A stretch of DNA of 57,388 nt from Candidatus Tumulicola sp. (GCA_035601835.1 DATNNM010000013.1:1-57388); one strand, 5' to 3'; counted from the first letter of the stretch, positions 7,738-17,345 are shown. Numbers and translations are program-made. The notes: a model not told the origin generated them from the letters alone.

Positions 7738-9342
7738 CTATGACCCTTTGGCCCGCGGCGCAGATGCGTTGATCTCGGCGCTCGCGCTTTGTGAGAATCG
7801 CTCGAAGTTCGAGGCGAAAAGTTTGGCCAGCTCGCCGGCCTTGGCGTCGTAAGCCGCCGCGTCGCTCCAGGTGCGGCGCGCGTCGAGCACATCCGCCGGC
7901 ACACCGAGGACCGCTTTGGGAACGCTGACGTGGAACACCGGATCCGGCGTGCATGCCACGGCGTCGAGCGCCCCGGAAAGCGCGGCTTTGACCATCGCGC
8001 GGGTGTACGGCAACTTGATGCGCTTGCCTACGCCATAAGGTCCGCCGCTCCAACCGGTGTTGATGAGCCAGCACCTCGCGTCGTGCTTCGCGATGCGTTC
8101 GCCGAGCATCTGCGCGTAGAGCATGGGGGCGTGCACCATGAACGGCGCGCCGAAGCAATGCGAGAAGGTCGCCTGCGGTTCGGTGACGCCCTTCTCCGTT
8201 CCGGCGACTTTGGCGGTGTAGCCGGAAAGGAAGTGGTACATCGCCTGCGCTGGGGTCATGCGCGCGATGGGCGGCAGGACGCCGAATGCATCGCAGGTCA
8301 ACATGATGAGATTGCGCGGATGAGCGCCGCGACCCGAGGGCTCGATGTTCGGCACGGAGGTCAGGGGGTATGCCGCGCGCGTGTTCTCGGTGAGCGAATC
8401 GTCGTCGAGATCGAGCTCGCGCGTGTCTTCGTCGATGACGACGTTCTCGAGCACCGTCGCGAAGGTGCGCGTGGTGGGGAATATCTGCGGCTCGAGTTCG
8501 GCGGAGAGGTGGATGACCTTCGCGTAGCAGCCGCCTTCGAAATTGAAGATGCCGCTGTCGCTCCAACCGTGCTCGTCGTCGCCGATGAGCGCGCGCTCGG
8601 GATCGGCGGACAGCGTCGTCTTGCCGGTGCCGGAGAGTCCGAAGAAGATCGCGACGTCGCCGCCGGGTCCCACGTTGGCGGAGCAGTGCATGGGCAGCGC
8701 GCCGCGCAGCGGCAAGAGGTAGTTCATGATGGTGAAGACCGACTTCTTGATCTCACCGGCATACGAGGTGCCGCCGATGAGCACGAGGCGTCTGCCGAAG
8801 TCGATGATGACGAACGTCTCTGAACGGGTGCGATCGCGCGTCGGGTCGGCGTGAAAATCGGGCACGGCGACGACGGCGAACCCCGCCCGGATGGTGCTCA
8901 GATCGGCGCGCGTGGGTCTGATGAAGAGGTGCTTCGCGAAAAGGCTTTGCCAAGCGTACTCGGTGACCACGCGCACGGGAACGCGATACTGTGGATCGGC
9001 GCCCGCGTAGGCGTCGATGACGTAGACGTCGCGCTCGCGCAAATGCTCGTCGACTCTGGCGAGCAGCGCGTCGAACGCTTCCTGCTCGAAGGGCTTGTTG
9101 CTCTTACCCCAGTCGATCTGCCGCTCGCTCCCCGGCTCCCGGACGAAGAATTTGTCTTGCGGCGAGCGGCCGGTGTGCTTGCCGGTCTTGACGACGAGCG
9201 GTCCTGCGTCTGCAGCGAGCCCTTCGCGCCGGCGGATGGCCTCTTCGAACAGGCGGCCGGTAGAGAGATTGAACTCTGCGCGTCGCGCCGGACCAAAGCC
9301 GAAATCTTCCAGTCCGCTGCTGGCGCCGGTGAGCAGGGCCAT
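7738..9342 (-). CDS. pckA: Phosphoenolpyruvate carboxykinase (ATP)
   Basis: A 534-residue protein matching the ATP-dependent PckA family. It has KTGKHTGRSPQDKF (50-63), the kinase-1a P-loop GLSGTGKTT (235-243), the metal-binding GDDEHGW (254-260) and the TGWSGGPYGVG nucleotide region near residue 428. The reaction is oxaloacetate + ATP to PEP + CO2 + ADP, the entry to gluconeogenesis. ATG 9342 has AAGGG upstream; an in-frame ATG at 9456 would add 38 unconserved residues. It is the first gene of the run that continues with sdhAB, which suggests joint control of the TCA cycle and gluconeogenesis. Confidence 0.94.
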   Translation of the reverse strand: MALLTGASSGLEDFGFGPARRAEFNLSTGRLFEEAIRRREGLAADAGPLVVKTGKHTGRSPQDKFFVREPGSERQIDWGKSNKPFEQEAFDALLARVDEHLRERDVYVIDAYAGADPQYRVPVRVVTEYAWQSLFAKHLFIRPTRADLSTIRAGFAVVAVPDFHADPTRDRTRSETFVIIDFGRRLVLIGGTSYAGEIKKSVFTIMNYLLPLRGALPMHCSANVGPGGDVAIFFGLSGTGKTTLSADPERALIGDDEHGWSDSGIFNFEGGCYAKVIHLSAELEPQIFPTTRTFATVLENVVIDEDTRELDLDDDSLTENTRAAYPLTSVPNIEPSGRGAHPRNLIMLTCDAFGVLPPIARMTPAQAMYHFLSGYTAKVAGTEKGVTEPQATFSHCFGAPFMVHAPMLYAQMLGERIAKHDARCWLINTGWSGGPYGVGKRIKLPYTRAMVKAALSGALDAVACTPDPVFHVSVPKAVLGVPADVLDARRTWSDAAAYDAKAGELAKLFASNFERFSQSASAEINASAPRAKGS

Positions 9343-9629
9343 ACGAAAGCCCTTAATGGCGGTTCCTGAACCTTCCTGCGGGACCGGGAGAGCCACGCAG
9401 TCAAGCGGCGTGCGGCTTTCTACTTTAGTATCATGGCGCTTTCGGAAGCGACTCATGAGGCGGATCGTCGCGCTATACTTCGCGATCATCGCGGGGGAAG
9501 TTGAATCCACAAGTTTTCGCGATGACTCACAGTCTGTGCACAAGCGGCTCCACAAGGGCGTGGCGAAGCCTTAGCGGAATAGCCTCACTCGAACGTATGT
9601 TTGGGCGGGGATTTGAGGCGGAGTAGGGC
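9343..9629. promoter_or_regulatory. Divergent pckA/dnaE intergenic region
   Basis: This 287-bp gap must hold the promoters for the pckA operon (leftward) and dnaE (rightward). On the plus strand TATACT at 9474-9479 is a possible -10 box for dnaE, but no good -35 lies 17 bp upstream. A short perfect inverted repeat (CACAG-T-CTGTG) lies at 9530-9540, and sequences such as AATCCACA near 9504 are only distant DnaA-box matches. No small gene is supported here. Confidence 0.4.
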
Positions 9630-12600
9630 TTGGCAAAGGGTAGCTTCGTTCATCTCCACGTCCACAGCGAGTACTCGCTGCTCGACGGTGCGTGTCGTAT
9701 CGCCGATTTGGTGCAAGCGGCCGCCGAATTCGGCATGCCTGCTCTCGCCCTGACCGACCACGGCGTCCTTTATGGCGCGCTGGAATTCTACTTCGCGGCC
9801 AAAGCCAAAGGCATCAAGCCGATCATCGGCTGCGAGATGTATGTCGCCCCGAGAGGCCATCGCGACCGCTCCGCGCGCGACGAGTATCACTTGACCGTGC
9901 TCGCCTCGAACAAAGCCGGCTATCAGAACCTCATGAAGCTGGTCTCCGCAGGCTTTCTCGACGGCTACTACTACAAGCCGCGGGTCGATCTCGAACTGCT
10001 CGCGCGGCATCACGAAGGGCTGATCGTCCTCTCAGGCTGTTTGGGCGGCGGCGTGCAGCAGCACTTGATGCGCGACGAGGTCGACTCAGCCCGGCAGATG
10101 ATCCGGGATTATCAAGCGATCTTCGGCGACCGCTATTTCCTCGAACTGCACAACCATTCCAGCGCGGCCGAAGACAAAGTGCGCTCCGCGCTGCTGCAGC
10201 TGTCCGGCGAACTCGGCGTGCGGGCCGCGGCGACGAACGATTCGCACTACCTTGGCAAGGACGATGCGCCGGCGCACGACGTACTGCTGTGCATCGGCAC
10301 GGGTCGCATGGTGTCCGACAAGGATCGTCTGCGTTTCGATGGGGACGACTTCTATTTCAAGTCGGCCGAGCAGATGCGGGAGCTCTTCGCAGGCTCGCCG
10401 GACGCGTGCGATGCGACCGAAGACATCGCGCGCGCCGTCGACTTCGACCTCGAATCCAAGTCGTTCGCGCTGCCGAAGTTCCCGGTCCCGCCCGACGCCG
10501 GGGATGAAGCGGTCTATCTCCACCGTCTGTGCGTGGATGGCCTGGCAGCGCGCTATGGATCGCCCACGCCCGTGCATCTGGAGCGGCTCGAATACGAACT
10601 CGGCGTCATCAACCGCATGGGCTATGCGTCGTACTTCCTTATAGTATGGGATTTCATCCGCTACGCCAGGGAGAGCGGCATTCCCGTTGGCCCGGGCCGC
10701 GGCTCGGCCGCGGGAAGCATCGTGGCCTACGCGCTGCGCATCTCAGACGTGGACCCGCTGCGCTACAATCTGTTCTTCGAACGCTTCTTGAACCCCGAGC
10801 GCATCTCGATGCCCGACATCGACACCGATTTTTGCTTCGAGCGGCGCGACGAAGTCATCGCCTACGTACGCGAGAAATACGGCGCGGATCGCGTCTCGCA
10901 GATCGTGACCTTCGGCACGATGGCGGCGCGCGCGGCCGTGCGCGACGTCGGGCGCGTGATGGGGCATCCGCTCGGCGACGTCGACCGCATCGCCAAACTC
11001 ATCCCCAACGTGCCGACCAACCCCGTGTCCATCCGCCAGGCGATCGACAACGTGCCCGAACTCAAGCTGATCTACCAGCGCGATCCGCGCGCGCACGAGC
11101 TGCTCGAGACGGCGATGCGCGTCGAGGGTTTGGCGCGCCACGCCTCCACGCACGCCGCGGGCGTGGTCATCGCGCCGGGACCGGTGACCGACTACGCGCC
11201 GCTGGTCAAGCTCGGCGAGAATGACGTCAACACGCAATACTCGATGGATTGGGTCGAAAAAGTCGGCCTGCTGAAGATGGATTTCCTGGGTCTGCGGACG
11301 CTGACCGTCATCGACCGCGCGTCGGCTGAGATCCGGCGAACGGGCGGATCGGGATTCGAGATCGAGAACATCGCGCTGGACGATCCGAAGACCTATGCGC
11401 TCCTTTCCGCCGGGCACACGACCGGCGTCTTCCAACTCGAGAGCGCCGGCATGCGCCGCTATATCGCCGAGCTGAAGCCCACCTGCATCGAGGACCTGAT
11501 CGCCATGGTGGCGCTGTACCGGCCTGGTCCGATGGATTGGATCAACGATTTCATTGCGGGCAAGCACGGGCGCCGCAGGATCACGTACCTGCACCCGAAG
11601 CTCGAACCCATTCTCGCGGAAACCTATGGGGTGGGCGTCTATCAGGAACAGATCATGCAGATGTGCCGCGATCTCGCCGGTTACACCGCCGGCCAGGCCG
11701 ACGAAATGCGCAAAGTCATCGGCAAGAAGATCAAGGAGAAGATCCCGATCGAGCGGCGCAAGTTCATCGACGGGTGCGTCGGAAACGGGATGGAGCAGCC
11801 GCTCGCCGAGCGCATCTGGCAGTTCATCGAGCCGTTCGCCGGCTACGGCTTCAACAAAGCGCACTCCGTGTGCTACGGACTGCTCGCCTACCGGACTGCC
11901 TGGCTGAAGGCCAACCATCCGCTCGCCTTCATGGCTGCCTTGCTCACGTCGGTCAAGAACAATGCCGACAAGGTGTCCGAGTATCTGGCGGAGTGCACGA
12001 CGATCGGCGTGCACATCCTCGCTCCCGACGTCAACGAGAGCAACACCGATTTCACCGTCGCCGGCGATGCGCTGCGTTTCGGGCTTGGCGCGGTGCGCAA
12101 CGTGGGTGAAGGAGCGATCAAAGAGCTGATCGCGCTGCGCGAAGAGCGGCGCTTCACCTCGCTCGCCGAAGTGTGCGCGCGCGCCGACAGCCGGCAAGTC
12201 AACCGGCGCGTGCTCGAATCGTTGATCAAAGCAGGGGCGCTTGACGAGCTTGGCAGCAGCCGCGCGGCGCTGCTGGCGGGTCTCGACGCCGCAATCGACT
12301 ATGGTCAGAAGCTGACGCAGGAACGCGAGCTCGGTCAGACCTCGCTGTTCGGAGGCGAAGGCGGTGCGCCGCTGCCACCGCCTGCGTTGCCAAGCGAACC
12401 GGAGGCTCCGGTAGCGGTGCGGCTTGCGCAAGAAAAGGAAGCGATCGGCGTGTACATCTCCGGCCATCCGCTCGCGGACAAGGCCGAAGAATTGTCGCGC
12501 AAGGCGACGCACACCGTCGGATCGCTCAAAGAGCTGCCAGAGGACGCACTCGCGGTCGTCGGCGGCGTGGTGACCTCGGCCCGGCGCGTCGTGACCAAAG

Positions 12601-13208
12601 CCGGCGCTCAAATGTTGATCGGGCGGCTCGAGGACACGACCGGTTCCACTGAAGTCGTCGTTTTCCCGAAGTGGTACGACGAATTGCAGGCCATGTTCGC
12701 CGACGATGCGATTCTCGTCATCAAAGGAAGAGTGAAGGAGCGTCGCGCGATCGGCAAGCCGCCGGGCACGGTCGCGCCCATCACAGACGAGAACGGTGAA
12801 GACGAGCGGCCGGAAGTCAGTTTGCAGGCAGTCGAAGTGTGGCCGCTCGCGCAGGCCCCGTCCATTGTCCGCTCAAACGGCAACGGCGCGCCGAATATAT
12901 CGTTCCGAACCCCTACCGTATTCCGAGCCCCTGATGTAGTGTTCCGAGCGAGCGAAGCGAGCTCGGAAAAGTCACCCGGGCGCGCCCTGCATATCCGGAT
13001 GAGTGGTGGGAATGGCGAAGCCGAGAGGCTGAACAAATTGCGCGATCTCGTCCTAGCAGCGGGTCCGGGCACCGGTCAGGTCGTTCTCCACGCGGGCAGC
13101 AACGATGAGCGCCGCCCGCTGCGCCACTTGCTGCCGATCACGCCGGGCCTCGCGGACGCCATCGCGGCTCTTTTCGGCGGCGACAACGTGTGGGAGAGCG
13201 AAGCGTGA
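9630..13208 (+). CDS. dnaE: DNA polymerase III subunit alpha
   Basis: An 1192-residue DnaE1-type replicative polymerase. The PHP domain starts at once (HLHVHSEYSLLDG). The palm has GPGRGSAAGS, the catalytic PDIDTDF and LLKMDFLGLRTL; the fingers have YRPGPM and FNKAHSVCYG. A helix-hairpin-helix and an OB-fold region (AVVGGVVTSARR) follow, then a short divergent tail. The start is TTG 9630 behind GAGGCGGAG. Between the OB region and the tail, residues about 1090-1114 are encoded by a palindromic repeat (listed separately). The stop overlaps the start of the HAD gene in GTGA. It replicates the chromosome; no epsilon or clamp-loader gene is nearby. Confidence 0.96.
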   Translation: MAKGSFVHLHVHSEYSLLDGACRIADLVQAAAEFGMPALALTDHGVLYGALEFYFAAKAKGIKPIIGCEMYVAPRGHRDRSARDEYHLTVLASNKAGYQNLMKLVSAGFLDGYYYKPRVDLELLARHHEGLIVLSGCLGGGVQQHLMRDEVDSARQMIRDYQAIFGDRYFLELHNHSSAAEDKVRSALLQLSGELGVRAAATNDSHYLGKDDAPAHDVLLCIGTGRMVSDKDRLRFDGDDFYFKSAEQMRELFAGSPDACDATEDIARAVDFDLESKSFALPKFPVPPDAGDEAVYLHRLCVDGLAARYGSPTPVHLERLEYELGVINRMGYASYFLIVWDFIRYARESGIPVGPGRGSAAGSIVAYALRISDVDPLRYNLFFERFLNPERISMPDIDTDFCFERRDEVIAYVREKYGADRVSQIVTFGTMAARAAVRDVGRVMGHPLGDVDRIAKLIPNVPTNPVSIRQAIDNVPELKLIYQRDPRAHELLETAMRVEGLARHASTHAAGVVIAPGPVTDYAPLVKLGENDVNTQYSMDWVEKVGLLKMDFLGLRTLTVIDRASAEIRRTGGSGFEIENIALDDPKTYALLSAGHTTGVFQLESAGMRRYIAELKPTCIEDLIAMVALYRPGPMDWINDFIAGKHGRRRITYLHPKLEPILAETYGVGVYQEQIMQMCRDLAGYTAGQADEMRKVIGKKIKEKIPIERRKFIDGCVGNGMEQPLAERIWQFIEPFAGYGFNKAHSVCYGLLAYRTAWLKANHPLAFMAALLTSVKNNADKVSEYLAECTTIGVHILAPDVNESNTDFTVAGDALRFGLGAVRNVGEGAIKELIALREERRFTSLAEVCARADSRQVNRRVLESLIKAGALDELGSSRAALLAGLDAAIDYGQKLTQERELGQTSLFGGEGGAPLPPPALPSEPEAPVAVRLAQEKEAIGVYISGHPLADKAEELSRKATHTVGSLKELPEDALAVVGGVVTSARRVVTKAGAQMLIGRLEDTTGSTEVVVFPKWYDELQAMFADDAILVIKGRVKERRAIGKPPGTVAPITDENGEDERPEVSLQAVEVWPLAQAPSIVRSNGNGAPNISFRTPTVFRAPDVVFRASEASSEKSPGRALHIRMSGGNGEAERLNKLRDLVLAAGPGTGQVVLHAGSNDERRPLRHLLPITPGLADAIAALFGGDNVWESEA
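12902..12968 (+). repeat. Palindromic repeat inside dnaE
   Basis: Two degenerate units of TTCCGA(A/G)CCCCT are followed by GTAG at 12936 and a hairpin with arms TTCCGAGC (12942-12949) and GCTCGGAA (12961-12968). The same GTAG-footed TTCCGAGC hairpin occurs between genes at 48682 and 49006. Here it is read through in frame as part of DnaE, giving a Phe/Arg/Ala-rich linker (TPTVFRAPDVVFRASEAS). Confidence 0.75.
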
Positions 13209-14032
13209 ACGCTCGCGCCGTCGTCATCGATATCGACGGCACGCTGGTCGACCACTCCCTGCGCATCGATCTCGCGGACGCGGCGGCGATCGCGCGTGCG
13301 CGGCAAGCGGGGCTCACGGTGTGGCTGGCGACGGGCCGTCTCTTCAGCGCGGCCAAGCCGTTTGCGCAAGAGCTCGGCCTGCGCGGACCGATCATCGTGC
13401 TCAACGGCGCCGCCGTCTACGACATCGAAAGCGAAAAGGTCGTGGACGCCCATCCGCTGGTCCGCGCGGTGGCTCTGCGCGCCTACGATTCGCTGAAGGC
13501 GAAGGACCTTCACGTCCAGCTGTATTTCGGCGACCACCTCTATCTCGACAGGCGCAACCGCTTCTCGGAGCACTACCTCGCGATCTCGCGGGTGGAACCG
13601 GTCATGGTTCCGGATTTGCGCGAACTGCTTACCGGCGGCGGCGCGAGCACACCGGGCCCATTGAAAGTCCTCGGGGTGGCGCCGCCCGAGCGTGTGCTCG
13701 AAACCATCCCGCTGCTTGCGCGCGAGCTTGGCAAGGACGCGCAAGTCTTTCGGAGCCAGCCGGAATTTCTCGAGATCACCGACCCGACCGCGGACAAGGG
13801 TCGCGCGCTGGAGGCCGTCGCGCGCCGTGAGCGGATTCCGGCTCAGGATATCGCCGCGATCGGCGATTCCGACAACGACATCCCGATGTTCCGGACCTCT
13901 GGGCAGAGCTTCGCGGTAGAAAACGGCACGACGTCGGCCAAGCAGGCTGCGAGCTGCATCGTGGCGGCGCAAGGCAGCGGCGGCGTCGCTGAGGCGATCG
14001 CTCTGCTGCTGGGTGAGCGGGTCGGTGGCTGA
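13205..14032 (+). CDS. HAD-superfamily phosphatase, Cof type
   Basis: A 275-residue protein. HAD motif I is DIDGTLVDH near residue 9, motif II is in WLATGR, and the C-terminal motifs include the Lys of TADKGRAL and the acidic motif GDSDNDIPMF. A large Cof-type cap lies between motifs II and III. Such enzymes dephosphorylate sugar phosphates, FMN or pyridoxal phosphate; the substrate is not readable here. The GTG at 13205 overlaps the dnaE TGA (GTGA) with GGAGAG upstream, so it is translationally coupled to dnaE. The longer in-frame start at 13190 is less likely. Confidence 0.88.
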   Translation: MNARAVVIDIDGTLVDHSLRIDLADAAAIARARQAGLTVWLATGRLFSAAKPFAQELGLRGPIIVLNGAAVYDIESEKVVDAHPLVRAVALRAYDSLKAKDLHVQLYFGDHLYLDRRNRFSEHYLAISRVEPVMVPDLRELLTGGGASTPGPLKVLGVAPPERVLETIPLLARELGKDAQVFRSQPEFLEITDPTADKGRALEAVARRERIPAQDIAAIGDSDNDIPMFRTSGQSFAVENGTTSAKQAASCIVAAQGSGGVAEAIALLLGERVGG

Positions 14033-14807
14033 GAGCGCGGTGGCGCGCCGCAGGCGTCAAGGGCAGGCGCTTGCGACGCTCAAGCGGGTGTTCGTCGGCG
14101 CCCTTGTCGTCGTCGCAGTCGGTGCGATCGCCTTCGGCGCCGTGAGGCTAGCCATGGACCCGGCCTTCCAACTGGGCAGCGTTGCGGTCGTGGGCTTCGA
14201 TCGGGAATCGGAAGAAGCCGTCCGGAGTGCGGCCGCGCTGCCGATCGGCAGCAACGTCTGGTTCATGGATACCGCAGGTGCCGCCGATCGGGTCGAGGCG
14301 CTGCCGTGGGTGCGCAGCGGGCACGTCGACCGTCAGTGGCCCAACCTCGTGACGATCTCCATCACGGAGCGCGTGCCGGCCGCGCGCGTGATGCTGCCGG
14401 AAGCTTCGGGCAAGCGATATGCGGTCGTGGACGACGGCTTGCGCGTGCTTGCCGTGGAGGTTGACGATGAGCGCGATGCCGCGCTGCCCGTCCTCTTCGT
14501 CCAGCCGCTGCCGTCCGGAATCGATGCGCCGGGCAGCGACGTCTCCAGCGCTCAACTGGCGCAAGCCCTGGATGCGAGCAAGCGTCTCGCTAAGCTCGGA
14601 GTCCGCATCACGGAAATCGAGAGCAAGCCCGCCACCGGCATCGGCTTCACCACGGCGTCGCATCTGCGCGTGTTGTTCGGCTCCACCGCCGATTTCGAGC
14701 GCAAGGTCGAGTTGCTCGGCGCGATCGTGAAACGCATCGCGCATCCTGAAGAAGTCGCCTACGTGGATCTGCGAAGCGCAGCCGCGCCGACGGTGCTATA
14801 CCGATGA
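14013..14807 (+). CDS. ftsQ: Cell division protein FtsQ
   Basis: About 264 residues in FtsQ/DivIB architecture. A basic cytoplasmic tail (RRRRQG) precedes one transmembrane helix (about 28-48). A POTRA domain follows (FQLGSVAVVGFDRESEEAVR), then the FtsQ beta domain with LPWVRSGHVDRQWPNLVTISITERVPAA. It is an inner-membrane divisome scaffold joining FtsZ-side and septal wall-synthesis proteins. The GTG at 14013 overlaps the HAD gene by 20 bp; the GTG at 14025 is an equally possible start. Its position just before ftsA and ftsZ agrees with the family call. No mur genes precede it. Confidence 0.85.
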   Translation: MSGSVAESAVARRRRQGQALATLKRVFVGALVVVAVGAIAFGAVRLAMDPAFQLGSVAVVGFDRESEEAVRSAAALPIGSNVWFMDTAGAADRVEALPWVRSGHVDRQWPNLVTISITERVPAARVMLPEASGKRYAVVDDGLRVLAVEVDDERDAALPVLFVQPLPSGIDAPGSDVSSAQLAQALDASKRLAKLGVRITEIESKPATGIGFTTASHLRVLFGSTADFERKVELLGAIVKRIAHPEEVAYVDLRSAAAPTVLYR

Positions 14808-14944
14808 CGCGCACGGATGCGCGCGCGCAGCGCGTGAATTTTCGCGAAACGACAAAGAGGGAAGTCGCAATCCATTTGGAATGCGTCGCGTATGCAAAGC
14901 AAGCGCGGCGATCTTCGGGTCGCCGAAGTCGTTCTTTGAGGAGT

Positions 14945-14983
14945 TTATCCACAGCCTGTGGAGAATGGGGACTCTGTGGAGAA
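14945..14983 (+). promoter_or_regulatory. Cluster of DnaA-box-like sites upstream of ftsA
   Basis: A perfect consensus DnaA box TTATCCACA lies at 14945-14953. Two copies of TGTGGAGAA, the reverse complement of the consensus with one mismatch, lie at 14957-14965 and 14975-14983, exactly 18 bp apart. All three sit 17-55 bp before the ftsA start, in the only sizeable gap (192 bp) of the dnaE-ftsZ run. Binding by DnaA is an inference. The rest of the gap holds no supported gene. Confidence 0.6.
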
Positions 14984-14999
14984 CCGATGAGGACTGACG

Positions 15000-16226
15000 T
15001 TGGCGCGTAGCGAGATCGTCGCCGGTCTGGATATCGGCACGACCAAGACCGCGGCGGTGATCGCGAGTCAGGGCCGCGACAACGTCATCGATATTATCGG
15101 CTTCGGCGCCGCTCCATCGCTCGGACTGCGCAAGGGCGTCGTCACCGATCTCGAAGAGACCGTGAAGTCCATCGAGGCGGCGATCGAGACAGCCGAGCGT
15201 ATGGCCGGCTCACATGTATCGGCCGCGTACGTGGGCATCACCGGTGAGCACGTGCGCTCGCTGAACACGCACGGCATCGTGGCCGTCGGCAGCGATGACC
15301 GCGAGGTCGCGCCGCTGGACGTCAAACGCGTCGTGGACGCGAGCACGATCATCAACGTGCCGGCCGATCGGCAGATCATCCACACATTGCCGCGCGAGTT
15401 CGCGGTGGACGGCCAAAATGGGATCACCGACCCCGTTGGCATGGCAGGCGGGCGGCTTGAAGTCGACACGCACGTCGTGACCGCAGGCACGTCGTTCCTG
15501 ACGAACGTGCTCAAGTGCGTGCATCGCGCCGGCATCGAACCGTCGGGCATCGTGTTCGAGCCGCTCGCCTCGGGGGCAGCGGTGTTGCTGCCGGAGGAGC
15601 GGAACGCCGGCGTGGTCTTGCTGGACATCGGAGGCGGCACGACCGACCTGGCCGTGTACTGGGGCGGCGGCGTTTACCATACGTGGACGGTGCCGGTCGG
15701 CGGCAACATCGTCACGAACGACATCGCGCTTGGTCTTAAGACGAGTTTCCAGGAGGCCGAGCACATCAAGCACGTGTACGGCACGACCGACCTCTCGGTG
15801 GATCTCGAGCAGCAGACCTTCGAAGTGAAGGCGCTATCGGGCCGCACGAGCCGTGCCGCATCGAAGCACTTCTTGCGGCAGATCATCGTCGCGCGCATGA
15901 CCGAGATCTTCAAACTTGTGCGCGGCAATCTGGCCGTGAACTGTCCGGCTGAAGTGATGCTGGCCGAACTCGTGCTCACCGGCGGGGGCGCGCAACTGCC
16001 CGGGCTGGATGCCCTTGCATCCGACTACTTCGATTTGCCGGCGCGCATCGGGTATCCGATGCACGTCGGCGGGCTCACGGAAACGATCAAAAATCCGGCA
16101 TACGCCACGGCCGTCGGTCTTGTGCTCTTCGGAGCCAGCGCCGGCGACAGCGGAACGCCGGTGCGCACCAACGGCAGAGGCGTCTGGGGACGCGTGTCGT
16201 CTTGGTGGGCGCAAGTCTTCGGCTAA
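15000..16226 (+). CDS. ftsA: Cell division protein FtsA
   Basis: A 408-residue actin-fold ATPase that tethers FtsZ to the membrane. It has the phosphate-1 motif [12 protein letters not shown] near residue 9, the SHS2/1C region ([15 protein letters not shown]), phosphate-2 in [14 protein letters not shown] and the adenosine motif [10 protein letters not shown]. The C-terminus SSWWAQVF forms a short amphipathic helix like the usual membrane-targeting sequence. The TTG start at 15000 has GAGGA 8 nt upstream. ftsZ follows after 20 bp. Confidence 0.95.
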   Translation: MARSEIVAGLDIGTTKTAAVIASQGRDNVIDIIGFGAAPSLGLRKGVVTDLEETVKSIEAAIETAERMAGSHVSAAYVGITGEHVRSLNTHGIVAVGSDDREVAPLDVKRVVDASTIINVPADRQIIHTLPREFAVDGQNGITDPVGMAGGRLEVDTHVVTAGTSFLTNVLKCVHRAGIEPSGIVFEPLASGAAVLLPEERNAGVVLLDIGGGTTDLAVYWGGGVYHTWTVPVGGNIVTNDIALGLKTSFQEAEHIKHVYGTTDLSVDLEQQTFEVKALSGRTSRAASKHFLRQIIVARMTEIFKLVRGNLAVNCPAEVMLAELVLTGGGAQLPGLDALASDYFDLPARIGYPMHVGGLTETIKNPAYATAVGLVLFGASAGDSGTPVRTNGRGVWGRVSSWWAQVFG

Positions 16227-16246
16227 GGCCAGGAGGTATGGATGGG

Positions 16247-17305
16247 ATGAACGATCGGCGTTACGTGCCGGATCACATGGCGAGCATCAAGGTCATCGGC
16301 GTCGGCGGCGGCGGCTGCAATGCCGTCAACCGCATGGTGGACGCGGGGATCAGGGGTGCGGACTTCTACGCGATCAACACCGACGTGCAGGCGCTCAAGG
16401 CTTCGCGCACCGAGAACACGCTGCAGCTCGGCAAGGAACTGACCCGGGGCCTCGGCGCCGGCGCGGATCCGGAGATCGGCCGTCAAGCAGCCGAGGAGTC
16501 GAAGGAAGACATCGCCATGCTCGTCGAGGGTGCTGATCTCGTGTTCATCGCCGCCGGTATGGGCGGCGGTACGGGCACGGGTGCGTCGCCGATCGTCGCC
16601 GAGATGGCGCGCGGAGCCGGTGCGCTTACGGTCGGCGTGGTGACGAAGCCGTTCGGGTTCGAGTTGCGCAAGCGCGCGCAGATCGCTGAGCGCGGCATAG
16701 CCGAGCTCGAGCAGAAGGTGGACACGCTGATTGTCATACCAAACGATAAGCTGCTCTCCGTCATCGAGCGTCGCACGCCGCTGATGGAGGCCTTCCGCTA
16801 CGCCGACGACGTACTGCGTCAGGGCATCCAAGGCATCACTGACCTTATCACGCAGCCGGGGCTCATCAATCTCGATTTCGCAGACGTACGGCGAGTCATG
16901 ACCGATGCGGGCTCGGCGTTGATGGGTATCGGCAGAGGCTCGGGCGAGAATCGGGCGGTCGATGCTGCGCAAAAGGCCGTGTCCAGCCCGCTGCTGGAAG
17001 CGACCATCGACGGCGCGCGCGGCGTGATCTTCAACATCTACGGCGGGCCGGATCTCTCGATGTACGAGGTCAACGAAGCGGCGGAAGTCATCAGCAAGGC
17101 TGTCGACCCCGACGCGGAAGTGATCTTCGGCGCGACGATTGAGGAGAACATGAACAGCGAGGTGCGGGTCACCGTGCTCGCGACCGGCTTCGGTTCCCGC
17201 GCTCGCGAGCGCTCCCGGACGATCGGCGTTGGCGAGATCGAGAAAGTCAAGCCGGTGAACATGGACGAGATCGAGGTCCCGGCGTTCCTACGCTACAACA
17301 AGTAG
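16247..17305 (+). CDS. ftsZ: Cell division protein FtsZ
   Basis: A 352-residue tubulin homologue that forms the Z-ring. It has [11 protein letters not shown] at the N-terminus, the GTP signature [10 protein letters not shown], the T7 region (NLDFADVR) and the conserved C-terminal peptide [13 protein letters not shown] that binds FtsA. A perfect AGGAGGT at 16231-16237 sits 9 nt before ATG 16247. The in-frame ATG at 16238 is too close to that site and the frame from 16202 overlaps ftsA, so both are rejected. The C-terminal linker is very short for a bacterial FtsZ. Confidence 0.96.
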   Translation: MNDRRYVPDHMASIKVIGVGGGGCNAVNRMVDAGIRGADFYAINTDVQALKASRTENTLQLGKELTRGLGAGADPEIGRQAAEESKEDIAMLVEGADLVFIAAGMGGGTGTGASPIVAEMARGAGALTVGVVTKPFGFELRKRAQIAERGIAELEQKVDTLIVIPNDKLLSVIERRTPLMEAFRYADDVLRQGIQGITDLITQPGLINLDFADVRRVMTDAGSALMGIGRGSGENRAVDAAQKAVSSPLLEATIDGARGVIFNIYGGPDLSMYEVNEAAEVISKAVDPDAEVIFGATIEENMNSEVRVTVLATGFGSRARERSRTIGVGEIEKVKPVNMDEIEVPAFLRYNK

Positions 17306-17314
17306 CAAGTACAT

Positions 17315-17338
17315 GTAGTGCCGGGGCTTTAGCCCCGG
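17315..17338 (+). repeat. REP-like palindrome, family A, copy 1
   Basis: GTAG foot, then TGCCGGGGC-TTTA-GCCCCGG. It lies 9 bp after the ftsZ stop, between ftsZ and the convergent Nudix gene. It is one of seven identical 24-bp copies in the window and could also act as a transcription stop. Confidence 0.85.
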
Positions 17339-17345
17339 GTGTTGC

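Noticed and set aside
6102-7772. Plus-strand open frame of 556 codons over sdhA
   Set aside because: Antisense shadow of sdhA; no ribosome site and no family.
9500-9550. Possible DnaA boxes in the pckA/dnaE gap
   Set aside because: The TCCACA-containing segments differ from the consensus at two or more positions and do not form a regular array, unlike the sites before ftsA.
10743-12611. Minus-strand open frame of 622 codons within dnaE
   Set aside because: Shadow of the highly conserved polymerase core; His/Arg/Asp-rich translation with no domain.
14804-15010. 68-codon frame in the ftsQ-ftsA gap
   Set aside because: No ribosome site, no family, and it runs across the DnaA-box cluster and the ftsA start.
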